Part shown: positions 22,101-34,300 of the stretch, piece after piece
Layout of the letters: each line of letters starts with the position of its first letter
How positions within the stretch are numbered: position 1 is the stretch's first letter
NCBI GenBank assembly: GCA_013115135.1
Contig: JABANP010000163.1
Location: 1 to 64,000, forward strand
Direction: 5' to 3'
DNA: 64,000 nucleotides
Origin: Perkinsus olseni
Lineage: Eukaryota > Perkinsozoa > Perkinsida > Perkinsidae
Notes under the pieces: generated by a model
What the model was told of the DNA's origin: nothing
What the model saw: only the letters and a program-made list of their open reading frames with translations
Databases searched by the model: none
Made by a program: the position numbers and the translations under genes

Positions 22101-25100
22101 AGAGGCCACAGCAGCCCGCAGTGGTCGAGGTGGTGACCGTTGCAAAGATCTCACTTTGCCTCGATTCCCAAGCGAAGTTCACCGCATCATGATGGCAATC
22201 AAATGTGGTGATCCATTGTGTTTATTTCCTTAATTGTGCGCGGATGTGTCCCCTAATTGATATCTTCCGTAGATCGGACACAAGCTGTGCTAGTAGAGCG
22301 TAATGCTCAATAATATTAATAACAGATTCCTCTAAGAATCCACTAGAGTTGGGTTTGGTACATCAATGACTCACGATATGGCACCTCGGGCGACATCTAA
22401 TTCAGACAACGACGACTTACCCTTGAGTGAGATTGATGATTTGGTGTTGGACAATGTTGAGTCTCTATGTTTGGGCAAGCCTCTAAGGCTTGGGATTATC
22501 ATGACCAAAGCTGGACGCAACCATTGGACGGCCCTTATTTACATCACTTGAGGATGCTGGGTATCCCTGCTCGGTCAACAAGGAGATCAGACACTCAGTA
22601 ACCCTCGATGATGGTACTAAGGTGAGTTCCAATGGTTGCGTCCAGCTACTTATTCGCTATGATGGTTCTTTCCGCCAACTATCATTCCATATTGTTCCCT
22701 CGCTGTCTCCGGGTTTATTCATTGGATGGGAGGGTATAGCTGCACTTGGAGTATTCATTGATGCTGGTAACAATAAGATCATCTGCTCTTCCGATGCTTT
22801 GGTTGAAGAGAGCCAACAGACCCCTCTGCTGGCTCGTATCGGTACTATTGACGAAGACTTCACTCCGGTCAAGAAATTTGATGATACTTGTGATCCAGAA
22901 GATGATCGGTGGTTTCATTTGAGTAGCGCTCCAGCTTATAGGATGAGAGTGAGGAAGCTACGACCTGATGAACCACGTGATACTGAAGAACAAGTCTATT
23001 GTTTTGAATTGGATCTACAGGGCGCTATGCGTCCTATCGATGGCCTTACCCACTCCGGTGACTATTCTGGTAAGCTGATTCAGCGCTTGTCCCCTGAGGA
23101 GAAGAAGCTGTTTCACGATGAAATTGGCTCTTATACTGATAAGAGCTGGTGGCGGAAAGAGCCCGTTGATGAAGATGATGATGAGAATGCTGGCTCCGAC
23201 GTCTCTCCCTTTCCTCCTATAACGGTTTTTCCGGTACGACAACCGGGAAAAAGTACTCCCATACGGCCCTGCTGCGATTGTCGAGGAGTGAATTCTATAT
23301 CGGAAAGAGCCGGTTATCTCAGTGCTGATGTTACTACGCTCACCTCTCGTCTTCTTGGTTCCTACCGTCGTGGGGACAGTTTCTGTACCCTCGATTGTTC
23401 TCGAGCATTCTATAGATTGAGAACAAATGTTCGTTTGCCCTTACGCGTTGCTGGAGTTTCGTACTCCAGTAATCGCGTAATTTTTGGCCTGTGTTCTGGT
23501 CCATCATCGTTAGAATTTGCGATGGACTACCTTCTTCGGTACACGGCAAGCTTATCCCCAAGGTTCCACTCGGTACGGTACGATGTTGTGAGCGGAAGTA
23601 GGAAGGTCCATAGGGCCTGGGTCTATCTCGACGACATCACCCTGTCGGGAAGTTACTGTGATGTTATCGCCTTTAAGAAGATGCTGGTGAAGACTGCTTC
23701 GAAATTCGGATTTAGCTTTCCAGAGTCAAAACAGGATATTTTGACTCCGGACTCTGGCCAGAAGAGAGTGACTCATTTAGGCTCACTTTGGGGCATTGAG
23801 GATGGTGTTCTCAAGTGCTTTTGTAAGCGTAACACTGCCCGTTTCGACGAGCTCTGTCGCGTTCCAGTGAGGTCAAAAAGGCAATATTTTGCCTTGGCTG
23901 GTCTCCTTACAGATTATCCGGTTGGTCATGCTCGCTCTCGTCTTGCTGTTGATGTAATGAGAAGCATCGTTGGCTCCTATAAAGGGGATTGGGATGCGAA
24001 ATTAGATTTGTCTGATGATCATGTTCGTCAACTTGATAAATTGATTTCAATAGTGAAGGATGACTTTGAACGACCATGTCAACACTGCAGTGCGTCCGGT
24101 GATAATGCTACTCTCGAGTGTGATGCCAGCTCAGTTGGTTTCGGTTATATCTTTAAGCTTGGATCATTCGAGTCGTCTCGTGCGAAGCCATTCTCCAAAT
24201 CACAGTCTGCCTGGCATGTGAATCGACGAGAAGCATGGTGTATACTTCAAGGACTGTTGGCCAACCTGCCTTTGTTGGAAGAGTTCACTGCGGATCGAGA
24301 AGCTCCTCTTCGGTTGACCATAGTAAGTGACAGTAAATCTGCCATTTCCTGGTTGAGAGACAACCACATTTATGCTAAGAGTGTTGAGCGCCTAGCTTTG
24401 AGGAGAATGCTGAATACTCTTGAAGACATCCGTCATCTACTTGATCAGATGAATGTCCGTTTAGTTTTTGAAAAGATTGCGGGTGTTGATAATTCCGCGG
24501 CTGATGAATTAAGCCGTCTGCTGAATTCTTGGGGTATTTCCTCTGTTGAAGATACTACTACTACTACTTCTTCGACTCCATCGACTGATCTGAAGGCTTT
24601 ACAGACTGCTGCCCCTTCCGAGGAACTGGGGGAGGAGCCGGATATTAATGGTCCTGTGGAAGTTTGCTCGCAAGTGATGGACATCGACTCTGCAAAGCCA
24701 GATGAAGTGGTGAAGTGGTTAAGGTCTGTACAGGATGGCGACTCCTTTATCTCTGAGTTGAGAGACTTCCTGTCTAACGAGTCCAAGAATGATTACCTTA
24801 GACGACTACTGAAGAATGAAGGCCGTTGGTATGCGTTGGATAGGCACGGACTAGTAGTGGAGTGTCGCTTTAGAGACGGTGAAGCTGTTCCGCCTAGATT
24901 TTGTGTCCTTCTGCCGAACGACCCTACCTTGCTCTCTAATTTTGTCCGACACTACCATGAGACGAATGGTCATTGTTCGCTGAGATATGTGCAGTATTTG
25001 TTTACTAGAGACTTCGTGGCTCCTAAGTTCAAGCAGGCTGCTGCGACTGTTATTAAGGAGTGTCCACAGTGTGTTGAGAAGAGGGTCAAGCTCGCATCCT

Positions 25101-27740
25101 CTGGAGGCCGCTCTTCTTATGGTGACTCCACTGCTGATTTGGATGGAGTCTGGTGTACGGTATACTCTGATATTGGGGATATGCTGGTTAAAGACCGGTT
25201 TGGCTTTAGATATTTTGTCGCTTTGGTGGATGCCCTTTCAAGTTTTTGTTGGTTGGTTCCTCTACGTTCACTGGAAGCCCGTGAACTTTGCCGGGCTGTG
25301 AGTGGTGTCTGCGAGCGCATTGGGTGGTGTCATCACTTCAAGAGTGACAACGGAGGAGGATATATTTCTCGTACCTTTCGCGCTCTGTTGTCCAGCCAAG
25401 GAGTGTCTTGGAGCGGTGTTCCCCGACATTCGCCATTTTCGAATGGTAAGGCTGAGCGATGTATCGGCTCAGTTAAAGCTAAGTTCTCTACGATGAGCCG
25501 TGTTGAAAAGCGGGAGTGGTCGGTCCATTTGGCTTATGTCAACCGGTGTGTCAATTTGGTCCCTCTAGATAATGGTCTAACGGCGTTCGAGACGTTCTTC
25601 CAGCGACCCTATAATAGTATTCTTGATCGAAAATTTGCTGCCGTCGATGACTTGGTGATGCAAAAGACTATGGACTTGGAGGATAAAAAACCTCAAGGCC
25701 ATCTCAAGTCTTTTCCTGTTGATAGCTGGGTTCGCCGTTGTAATCCCGCCGTTAAGGATAAAGCCCGCTATAAAGTTGTCGAAGTTCATAAGAGAAGTGT
25801 TGGTTTGCGATTGAATGGTGACCCTGATTCCCCTGTTGTTTTGGAGCATGTTCGAAATATTGTAGCAGCGAACGCCCCTAGTAGTTGATAGTCAACTGGG
25901 GGAGGTGTGGTGATCCATTGTGTTTATTTCCTTAATTGTGCGCGGATGTGTCCCCTAATTGATATCTTCCGTGGCTCGGACACAAGCTGTGCTAGTAGAG
26001 CGTAATGCTCAATAATATTAATAACAGATTCCTCTAAGAATCCACTAGAGTTGGGTTTGGTACATCAATGACTCACGATATCAAATACACTTGGATCCTC
26101 CCGCTTCTTGAACCCCATCTTGGGATGCTGAATCTGAATACCACTCCATTCGTTACAGCTTCGCCAAGCAGGGCGGCGACCAGGTGCGGATCCGAGGGCT
26201 GTAATGAAACGTACCGATGCGGAGGATCCCAGCTCATCCAGCGTGAGCATCTGAAATACCACACCACTCACAACTCGCGTGGTGGGAAGAACGCTGCACG
26301 GTCAACTTCGGGCGTGGTGCATCGAAACCGATGACAGCTACAGGACCATCAAAACCCATTCAAGCTCATCTCGAGCATTCCCAGATACTTCTAGTAAACA
26401 AAATCGATGTCAGAGCGCACCCTTCCGTCGGTCACCTCGAAATCCTGTTGGTCACTCCGGAGGCTCTTCGCTTTGGACCACTGAAGAAACAACGAGCAGC
26501 TAGGCTACCCGCTGGCACTCGTGCATCTTGTGATGACACTCGTGGCCATGAGTTAATGGCTTACTATATGTAAGTCATTGACAAGTTGTGCCCAGGAGAC
26601 CTTGGCCATCACGGACTGCTCGGTCCTTCCCAACATTTGAGAGTTGCTGTGGGGTGCGTACAATGCTCGTAGTGCACGGTCCAGAGCCATCCCACACAGC
26701 TCATCGACGATAGGCTCCCATGCCCTAGATGGGATATAGACCCCGTACTCTCTGAAGAGGGGCCATGGCAGAATGAACACGCTAATACAGAGATTCTATG
26801 TATCCTTAAGAGATACGGACAGCTTGTGTGGCTGTAGCGGTCCGAGCCACCATATGTCAGCAAATTTCTGCTGCCAGCAGCGGCGAATGAGGGGAAGGTG
26901 AGAACCATGGGAGTCGAAAAATTGTGTTACATGTTTTCAACGATGATCGAGACGACATGATTTGCAGTCTGTTCAACAATAGAAGGCCGCGCTCTTATGT
27001 GGGGGATCCAACGCCTCGAAGGAATCTGAAGGTCGAGCGACTGTGCGACAGTGATGAGTGTTAGGGACACTTGAGACTAATTCTAGGGCCGGACCGCTTG
27101 CTGATCCCTTGCGTGGGGCAGGGAAGGTATGACCAACCTTTATCCCGAATTCTCCATCGGATTCTGTCTTTCTCCTTCCGCCTAATATTGCATTCTGTGA
27201 TCTGAAGTGAGGCGTTGCTGAGCAGTCAAGCTGCGTCGGAGGGGGTCGTAGTCACCTCGGATGCTTCCTTCGCAATGACGGCGAGTGACTTCAACGCCTG
27301 AGGAGGCACACGGATTAATAAGGACTCAAATTATCGGCACCGAGGCCGTCGTCGCAGAAGCAGCAGCAGGACAAGGTAAGACAGCGACAGCGGCAAAGCC
27401 AAGTCGAGCAGTAGGCTCGTTATACCACTCCATGCTCAGCTCGTAGCGATGCTACAGCCTTACCCGAGTGCCAGGCGTGGCAGGCGTCCCACCTAATGAA
27501 CCTCTTAACGGCTTCGAGCCGGCTGGTGGAGAGGTCCTCCATGCGCTGGTGAGGGAGGGAAAAGGCTGAGAACCCAAATGCTGAAGCGAGCATTCGGGCA
27601 GTCGGGCAAGAGCCATCGTTTGGGTGCCTCACGTTGTTGGGTTGACCTCCGGTACAGCCTGGTCCCTGACAGGTGGTCGAGGATCCGCTAGTAGAGACGA
27701 CTGTAAGGGCGAGGAGACAGACGACGGAGGGAAGCGACAT
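19103..27740 (-). CDS. Secreted modular array protein A, interrupted by an LTR retrotransposon
   Basis: The proposed start is the Met at 27740, opening a signal peptide (MSLPSVVCLLALTVVSTSG) nearly the same as that at 43611. Downstream minus-strand exons carry the array module: EYGVYIPSRAWEP...CGMALDRALRALY (26562-26750), RYLTVRLDQ...CGDALRQGLWVLY (21724-21870), DSLLYFVDEAYDRKYGPDDI (20309-20413) and CSSSLKTALLSLYW...SEFLQDAQEV (19225-19341). A last exon, YLVSISSMSKTERKTRPKKF, stops at 19103. Lys-rich linkers (NKKKRRLTLKKPKK, about 19790) lie between modules, as in the other array genes. The retrotransposon at 22204-26080 splits the gene. The flanking minus-strand frames at 26086-26271 and 21888-22198 both look coding, so the hit is probably in or next to an exon and the gene may be dead. 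Function is unknown; the product would be secreted. Many exon limits are approximate. Confidence 0.5.
22199..22203. repeat. Target-site duplication, left copy (tcaaa)
   Basis: The five bases tcaaa immediately before the 5' LTR are repeated immediately after the 3' LTR (26081-26085), as expected from integrase-mediated insertion. Confidence 0.85.
22204..22378 (+). repeat. 5' LTR (175 bp)
   Basis: It begins tgtggtgatccattgtgttt and ends gactcacgata. It differs from the 3' LTR at two positions near its middle (gtagatcgg against gtggctcgg). Confidence 0.93.
22379..22391 (+). promoter_or_regulatory. Primer-binding site (tggcacctcgggc)
   Basis: It follows the 5' LTR directly and begins TGG, complementary to a tRNA 3' CCA end. 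The priming tRNA would end ...CCCGAGGTGCCA; its identity is not known from this window. Confidence 0.75.
22505..25888 (+). CDS. Retrotransposon Pol polyprotein (RT, RNase H, integrase; possible partial protease)
   Basis: The frame is open from 22505 (no ATG is needed if it is fused to an upstream frame) to the stop at 25888. Residue numbers here count from codon 22622. The first part (LDATIGRPLFTSLEDAGYP, then VTLDDGTKV) sits where a retropepsin would be, but a clear D-T/S-G is not seen. RT has FCTLDCSRAFYRLR and YLDDITLSG (YLDD at 23624-23635, about residue 335). RNase H shows ECDASS (Asp about 501), NRREAW (Glu about 537), VSDSKSAI and ADELSRL. Integrase has a zinc motif (HYHETNGH...CPQC) and the catalytic D,D,E in TVYSDIGD, FKSDNGGGY and GKAERCIG. 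All catalytic residues of RT, RNase H and integrase appear intact. A short frame starting in the LTR (22366-22551) is in another phase and ends inside the protease-like region, so a frameshift or mutation separates the two. Confidence 0.93.
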   Translation, partial: PKLDATIGRPLFTSLEDAGYPCSVNKEIRHSVTLDDGTKVSSNGCVQLLIRYDGSFRQLSFHIVPSLSPGLFIGWEGIAALGVFIDAGNNKIICSSDALVEESQQTPLLARIGTIDEDFTPVKKFDDTCDPEDDRWFHLSSAPAYRMRVRKLRPDEPRDTEEQVYCFELDLQGAMRPIDGLTHSGDYSGKLIQRLSPEEKKLFHDEIGSYTDKSWWRKEPVDEDDDENAGSDVSPFPPITVFPVRQPGKSTPIRPCCDCRGVNSISERAGYLSADVTTLTSRLLGSYRRGDSFCTLDCSRAFYRLRTNVRLPLRVAGVSYSSNRVIFGLCSGPSSLEFAMDYLLRYTASLSPRFHSVRYDVVSGSRKVHRAWVYLDDITLSGSYCDVIAFKKMLVKTASKFGFSFPESKQDILTPDSGQKRVTHLGSLWGIEDGVLKCFCKRNTARFDELCRVPVRSKRQYFALAGLLTDYPVGHARSRLAVDVMRSIVGSYKGDWDAKLDLSDDHVRQLDKLISIVKDDFERPCQHCSASGDNATLECDASSVGFGYIFKLGSFESSRAKPFSKSQSAWHVNRREAWCILQGLLANLPLLEEFTADREAPLRLTIVSDSKSAISWLRDNHIYAKSVERLALRRMLNTLEDIRHLLDQMNVRLVFEKIAGVDNSAADELSRLLNSWGISSVEDTTTTTSSTPSTDLKALQTAAPSEELGEEPDINGPVEVCSQVMDIDSAKPDEVVKWLRSVQDGDSFISELRDFLSNESKNDYLRRLLKNEGRWYALDRHGLVVECRFRDGEAVPPRFCVLLPNDPTLLSNFVRHYHETNGHCSLRYVQYLFTRDFVAPKFKQAAATVIKECPQCVEKRVKLASSGGRSSYGDSTADLDGVWCTVYSDIGDMLVKDRFGFRYFVALVDALSSFCWLVPLRSLEARELCRAVSGVCERIGWCHHFKSDNGGGYISRTFRALLSSQGVSWSGVPRHSPFSNGKAERCIGSVKAKFSTMSRVEKREWSVHLAYVNRCVNLVPLDNGLTAFETFFQRPYNSILDRKFAAVDDLVMQKTMDLEDKKPQGHLKSFPVDSWVRRCNPAVKDKARYKVVEVHKRSVGLRLNGDPDSPVVLEHVRNIVAANAPSS
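25898..25905 (+). promoter_or_regulatory. Polypurine tract (gggggagg)
   Basis: An eight-purine run lies directly before the 3' LTR, in the position of the plus-strand primer. Confidence 0.8.
25906..26080 (+). repeat. 3' LTR (175 bp)
   Basis: This is a direct repeat of 22204-22378 with two mismatches, starting tgtggtg and ending cacgata. Confidence 0.93.
26081..26085. repeat. Target-site duplication, right copy (tcaaa)
   Basis: It matches 22199-22203. Removing 22204-26085 restores the empty site. Confidence 0.85.
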
Positions 27741-28329
27741 ACTGGAGGGACGAGAGCTGCTGTGAGTTGGATCAACGACGAGAACTGCAGTGATCATCGA
27801 ACTAGAACACATCGTGATTACATTGAAGACAGCTCTCAGGACAACAACATGGGCGCCAAAATGAAGGGTGGAATTTGGGAAAAATTGGTATAGGATATCA
27901 TAGCATTCAGGGGAATCCTCCGCACGTGAACCAGTAGAAGGACAGTAGGAGGGTAGTTCATCACAAGTGAAGTAGGGAAGGAAATATCGTCTCACACATC
28001 GAGAGCTCTTACCAGACAATTCCAGGCAGTTGGACTCACCACTTCAAAGAATACATCTTATACCCCACGATATGTATTACGTAGACTGCCGAGCGAAGGT
28101 TCTCAGCCGGGACGTAGAAAGGGGTTACAGGGTAGCTTTGTCAGGCAACACGCAGCCGTTGGATTACTCTCTGGTGCCGTGGACGGAAGTTGGCCTCGAT
28201 CCAGCTGCCACTTGAATGCATCACTCGATGGCAACCTGCTCCGACTGTCGTCTCTCAGTATGACAGGAAGCGAGCTCGCTCAATCAGCTCCGGACCGACA
28301 TGCAGACCGATAATACGCTGGGATTTTCA

Positions 28330-31300
28330 GCGTCGTCTCATCGGCGATGAGTCATCGCATGAACAGGGACAGACTCTGAAACAACCAAATGAGAGGAGGT
28401 TTATTATCGCCACCAAAAAGGCGGAGCGGAGCTCAGAGTTACACGCAGCGTCTCTGGTGAGGACAGCGATGCAATCCGGTGGATTCTGTTCACTTAGGCC
28501 GTATGGCGAACAGCCAAGGTCTTACGTTGGGCTGAATCTTGAGCTTATCCTTCTTCTTCTTTAACTCCTCAGCTTCCTTAATGGCAGCCAGGTACTGATC
28601 AGGGAAGACACACGAGTCATCGCGTCAATATACTCTGCGTGAGTTGAACTCGTACGGTTACGGGGAGCGTTGTGAACGCATGAGAAGAGGGCACATGAGT
28701 GCGGTTGTGGGGTGTTCTCAACCTTGCACTCCTCTCTTACCCGGGATATATCGGAAACCAACTCGCTTCTCGTGATCGCCCTCATGTCAAACTTCTGGTA
28801 AAAACGTTCTCCGGCTGCCTTGAGCGCTGTGTGGCAGCTAGTCAGATCAGGGTACTCCGACCGAGAGACGAGCAGGGCAGTTTCCTGAACGAAGGAGACT
28901 CGACCGGTCCCACTCGGCGGCTGCTGACGGCGACTTCTGACTGCTTTCAGGATTATTTAGGCCACACGAGGCAACCATACGCCCTGCCTGAGCCCAGGTT
29001 GTCGGTGACAACGTTACAGGTCGCAATATCACGCATTCGAACTTCCCTTCGGCGGGACAATCAGAACGTCATTCTGGTGTCATTTCGGGGTGCAAAAGAG
29101 GGATGAGCTGCTCGTCGATAATCCGAGATCGTTGTCCTGTATCGAGCTCCTGGGTCATTCCCAGATAAGGATCAGGCATATCATCATCCAGCCTAAACAG
29201 CGGGCCCGTCCGACCTGTCAGATCCAATGCCAATCTCAACGGAGGTGCTCTTCGTCTTTACTCTCTTCTTATTCTTCAATTCTGAGAGGGACAGGGGTGG
29301 CCTCCTAGCGGAGACGAAGTTCCCTCACTCGGCTCTTCTACGGTCCACATGAAGTCTGAATCGTCTGACTTGCACACCATAAGTCGCTGAGCCTTCAATG
29401 AGGACACCTGCGGAAGAGCATTCCACCCGACCAGCGATCGCGTAGCTCATCCAACCTTAGATGGCTGCTGCTCCTTCACAAGGTCCGCATTCTGCCCAAC
29501 GACTTGAAGGGTCTCATGCTGCAGGGCGACATCATCCACCACAGCAGACCAGCAGAGCAGACTTACCACAAGCCCCCGCGTTGACTTGCGGAGGTTTGGT
29601 ACTCCTCCCCTCGCCATCATCTTCTTCACGAAGTCACGCATAGCCTGTCCCAATGAAGGCAATCGACTCTCTTCTCTCCCATGTTCTCACCTTTTCGAGA
29701 TCCCCCTTTGAAGCCAAGGATGGAAATATCATCTGCCCGATACTTCGAGCGGTAAGCAGCTTGTACGAATGTCTCCATCGCATCCAAACAGGAGATGCTA
29801 CCATTAACGTGCAGCTCCCCGGCTTTGGTGTACACAGCGAAGGGGCTGATGAGACCAAACACTCGAAGGTGACGTCGGGATGAGAATCCTACGGTATGTC
29901 CTTCGAGTCATGGAAGTCGACTACGAGCGCGGCGTCGCTGTCATTCCCCCGTTTGTTCACAAAGGGGCCAGGGAACACTGAAGAGAGATGACAACATACC
30001 ACAAATTCCCCATCTCGTAGGTTCAGCGACAACTCTAGGCCGACAACAGATCACATCGATAACGATCGATGGAAATACGAACGACGTACCTCTAATATTC
30101 TCCAACCGCCAGGACAGCCTCATCGAGTCATCATAGCCGAAGCACGATTGGGACTGAGAAGAAGTCGACTACAGACGGAGGTGTCAGCCAGAGGGTCTCG
30201 GAGGCCACAGCTGTACTTACAAGGTTTGAGTCGAACGCTATCTCTGACATCGGCTTGCCCTGAAAGAATGAAGATATGGTGCATGGGGCAGGCGAAGGAA
30301 AGCGTGCGCGCCTCGTGGAGGAACGCTTCGCACCCCCCGCCATTACTGGAGCGATGGTGGCTCCTCCCTGAAAGGAAGAGTTGAAGCTCACAACAACAGA
30401 GGGGCGAGCGGGGTGAAACATCAATAGGTAGGTAGGACACAGACGAGGATGCTTACGAGGTCTCCGACGGGTTGAAAGGTCCTGTTGGCGATTGACTCCT
30501 CGGCCACCTGAGGATGGCAGGTTGATTGCCATTCATCCCTCACACCTCGGGGCACACCTTCTTCAGTCGGTCTTCCACTTCAATCGGTGTGAGGCGTGAG
30601 AAGGCGTTGGAGATCCAAACTCTCTTCACCGGCTCCGTCCTCTCATAAAGGTGCTCCAGTCCCAGCTCAAGAGCATGCTCGCATGACCTCGGATGTTCGG
30701 GCACTCGGACAGTGAAGTATCTACATCAACCACATCATGATGCCTTGCGAGGAGGGGCCAGGGAGCTGAGAGAAGAACAATTCCCCGAGAACTTCCTTCT
30801 AACGACACGAATTTTCCACTAAACTTACTTATCTTCATACCCATCGTCCCTCTTCTTGATGCGGTAGATGAGGCTCACGAACACTCCCTTGAGCGCAGCG
30901 GATGGCTTAGTTCCGGCATACTCCCCGGGGCTCCTCTCAGAGCCACGACCGATCTCGGACCCGTGTATTTCTCTGAGATGCAAGCTCAGCTCAAGCCAGC
31001 TCTGAGAGCCTCTCTACTCTGGTAAGCCTTCCAGCGGAATTTCACGTCTCGATTGTAGCAAGAGAGGAGCTTGGACGTCTCCTTCTGAAGGAGAAGAGTT
31101 CTTTGCAAGAGTCCATAGCCAACGATGTGCCAGACCAAGGAGCACGAACCGCTCCCTCAGCAAGTCAATCACTCACCTTCATCACCGCGTGGGCGCCAAT
31201 CCACTGCAAGGTTCTGAACTGAAGGCAAAGAGTGGTGACGATTGGCCGATCGACCGAGGGCCGGGAAGTACTCACCTCAAACCTCGCGTCCTTGTCACCT

Positions 31301-34300
31301 CTGCTGAGGGCTCGCTGGTACTGAAGACACCACAGCATCGACAGACTCGAGCGCGGCAGAGGAGCGTAAAATCCCGTCAGGGATCATTGGGCCATAATAA
31401 GGACAGCGGAAAGCTTAGCGAAGGAACGACAGGAGAGGAACCCATCGAGCTAATAGTTGTCGAAGGAGCCGCACTCCAGTAGCCTCACCAATGCGATATC
31501 ACTCCTCAGTTGTTTCAGACTATAGTCCGCACTTCCAGCTCCTTCCTCAACTATGCCGGAGCCATCCCCTCGTAGCGTCATCTTAGCTTCGTTCATGATG
31601 ACGACGCAAATATTGGTACCATACATTGTCGTCTCTTCGTCCCCTTCCAGCAAAGGTCTCAATGTAATGGCTCCTCTCCCGAGGTAGGTCGACACCATAT
31701 TCACTGAAGCGACACGGGAACGATAGAGTGATGGTCACGTGGCAGTCGATGGTAGTCACTCACATGCCATCGACCAGAAAGGTGACAGTTAGGTCAGAGT
31801 CGGGCCTCTCGAAGAGTATGTTGGGTTTCCAACCGTAGAAGTGGGAAGAAGTCATCTGCGTTAATGAAGAAGGGAATACTCGGCATCAGAATGGTTGGTT
31901 ACCTCTACGCCAAAGACGCCAGAAGAGGGTCTGATCTCCCTCGCCTCGAGCTCGGCATTCGCCAGCCTGCAATGACCTCATAATTCGAAGGAGGCCGAGT
32001 TGTTGACGTAAATCCTCAGAGACGAGAGAGATCGTCGACCGCAGGCAGAGGACACGATTGACACTCAGTCGGGAGACACTGACCACAATTGACTCACCAC
32101 AAAGGCCTCGTTGGCTGCTAGTAGAAGGGACTTCGCCTGAGAGCGAGAACGAATCCAACCAGCCTGCCAACCAGCTCCCTACACTTAGCTTGATCTTCGG
32201 TCTCTCTTCCCTTTGCAGCTTAGCAACCTCCTTGATAGCAGTCAAGTACTGAGGAAGCAATCGATGCATCCGGCAGCATCGGAACAGCTCATGCAACAAA
32301 CGAGTGTCGAAATAACTGCTGGTGTCTCAATGTTTGTGCCGCAGACCGAAAGAGAGCTGAGCCACGGAGCGTCTCCAGAATTGCAAGTGCTTTACCCGGG
32401 ATATATCCGAGACAAGCTCGCTCCTCGTAATAGCCCTCATGTCGAACTGCTGATAGAGTTGCTCGTTCGCTGCCTCCAGCGCCGTATAACAACTGGTCAG
32501 ATCTGGGTACTCCGAACGAGAGACGAGCAGCGGCAGTTTCCTGAGTAGAAAACAAGTCACTTCATTGATGGTCTGGCGGAATCACAACGTGCATGCACGA
32601 AGAATTGAAGCATCTCGCTCAGCACTAATTCTCGAGAGCAAAACAGCGTGACAGCTTTTTCTCTCGCAAAGTGGGAGCCTTGGCGATACTATAGAGTGAA
32701 TAGCATCTTCCCGCGAAATATTCACAGCGTAGCACATCTGATGGCGAGAATACCGAGAACACTCCGCAAAACCGCTCCGTCGCGAAGTGCCAGGTGTAGT
32801 TCTCATAATGTTTAATCACAAGTTCACGGGGTGCACGGGGTGCAATAAAGACGACATTCACAGCAGCAGGGTCTTTTAAAGCACTGTCCAGAGGCCTGTG
32901 TACATGGCCATAGTGAGTCGAAATGGTCCCGACGGTCAGCGGGCCGTGTTGGTCAGACCCAGCAACAGGTGAGTGAGCGTGAGTGGCGGAGCCATCCTAG
33001 GTTGCCCCTTCCATCTTAGGATAATCTGGGCGGCAACGCCCGGGCGACGGCAATACTGTAGCAAGGGAGCGGTTGCTTGGTCGCGGCTTCGTGAACGAAA
33101 TGGTATGTGCCTTCAGCTCCAGAACAGGTCCACTGTTTATAGAAACAAAATTGAACTATGTGCTCACTAGTTTCAATCTCGAAGCTCTCCCGGTATTCAC
33201 TTAGATTCTCTCAGCTCTTTCCTACTCTGCTTGCTCCATCTCGTTCACTATGAGACCAATCTACCTTTGTTGCATTCTCCGATTTAGCACCAAATGCTGG
33301 ATTGCGGCAATCTTTCGACAACACCACGACACTTCTACTTCAGCTTAGCGATGCTAGCGAGAATATTATTTGTGAAGAAGTTGAAAATTTTCATCCATCT
33401 TGAACAGCGGGCCCGTCCGACCTGTCAGATCCAATGCCAATCTCAACGGAGGTGCTCTTCGTCTTTACTCTCTTCTTATTCTTCAATTCTGAGAGGGACA
33501 GGGGTGGCCTCCTAGCGGAGACGAAGTCCCCTCACTTGGCTCTTCTACGGTCCACATGAAGTCTGAATCGTCTGACTTGCAAACCATTTGTCGTTGAGCC
33601 TTCGATGAGGACACCTGCGGAAGAGCATTCCACCCGACCAGAGATCGCGCAGCTCATCCAACCTGAGATGGCTGCTGCTCTTTAACAAGGTCTGCATCCT
33701 GCCCAACGACTTGAAGGCTCTCATGCTGCCAAGCACCATCGTCTACTACAGCAGAGTAGCAGAGCCGACTCACCACAAGGCCGTAAGACTCATTGCGCAG
33801 CACCGTTATCCCATTTTCCGCTATCGCTTTCATTACGAAGTCACGCGTTGCCTGATCAGATCAAATGAGAGGATCATATTTGATAGAGTAGTAGCCTGGG
33901 AGTGGCCGGCATGTTCTCACCTTTTCAAGATCCCCTTTGAAGCCAAGGATGGAAATATCATCTGCCCGATACTTCGAGCGGTAAGCAGCTTGTACGAATG
34001 TCTCCATCGCATCCAAACAGGAGATGCTACCATTAACGTGCAGCTCCCCGGCTTTGGTGTACACAGCGAAGGGGCTGATGAGACCAAACACTCGAAGGTG
34101 ACGTTGGGATGAGAATCCTACGGTATGTCCTTCGAGTCATGGAAGTCGACTACGAGCGCGGCGTCGCTGTCGTCCTGTTGTTTGTTCACAAAGGGGCCAG
34201 GGAACACTGAAGAGAGGTGACCACATACCACAAATTCCCCACTTCGTCGCTCCGGCCCGGCGCCTTCGGGTCGAGCACAAACTCTAGGCCGACAACAGAT

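Larger units (their letters stand above)
22204..26080 (+). mobile_element. Compact Ty3/gypsy-like LTR retrotransposon
   Basis: A 3877-bp element is bounded by 175-bp direct repeats (LTRs) that differ at only two positions, with a 5-bp target duplication, a tRNA-type primer-binding site and a polypurine tract. Its single long frame encodes RT, RNase H and integrase in that order, which places it with Ty3/gypsy-like elements. No capsid or CCHC Gag region is visible, and the leader before the pol frame is only about 125 bp, so it may be non-autonomous for Gag or use a cryptic one. High LTR identity means recent insertion. It sits inside secreted array gene A, in the opposite orientation to that gene. 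Confidence 0.93.

Noticed and set aside
29090..29308. Plus-strand frame repeated at 33294-33515 (same C-terminal ~35 residues)
   Set aside because: It is the shadow of a duplicated minus-strand exon encoding a Lys-rich linker; the duplication explains the identity.
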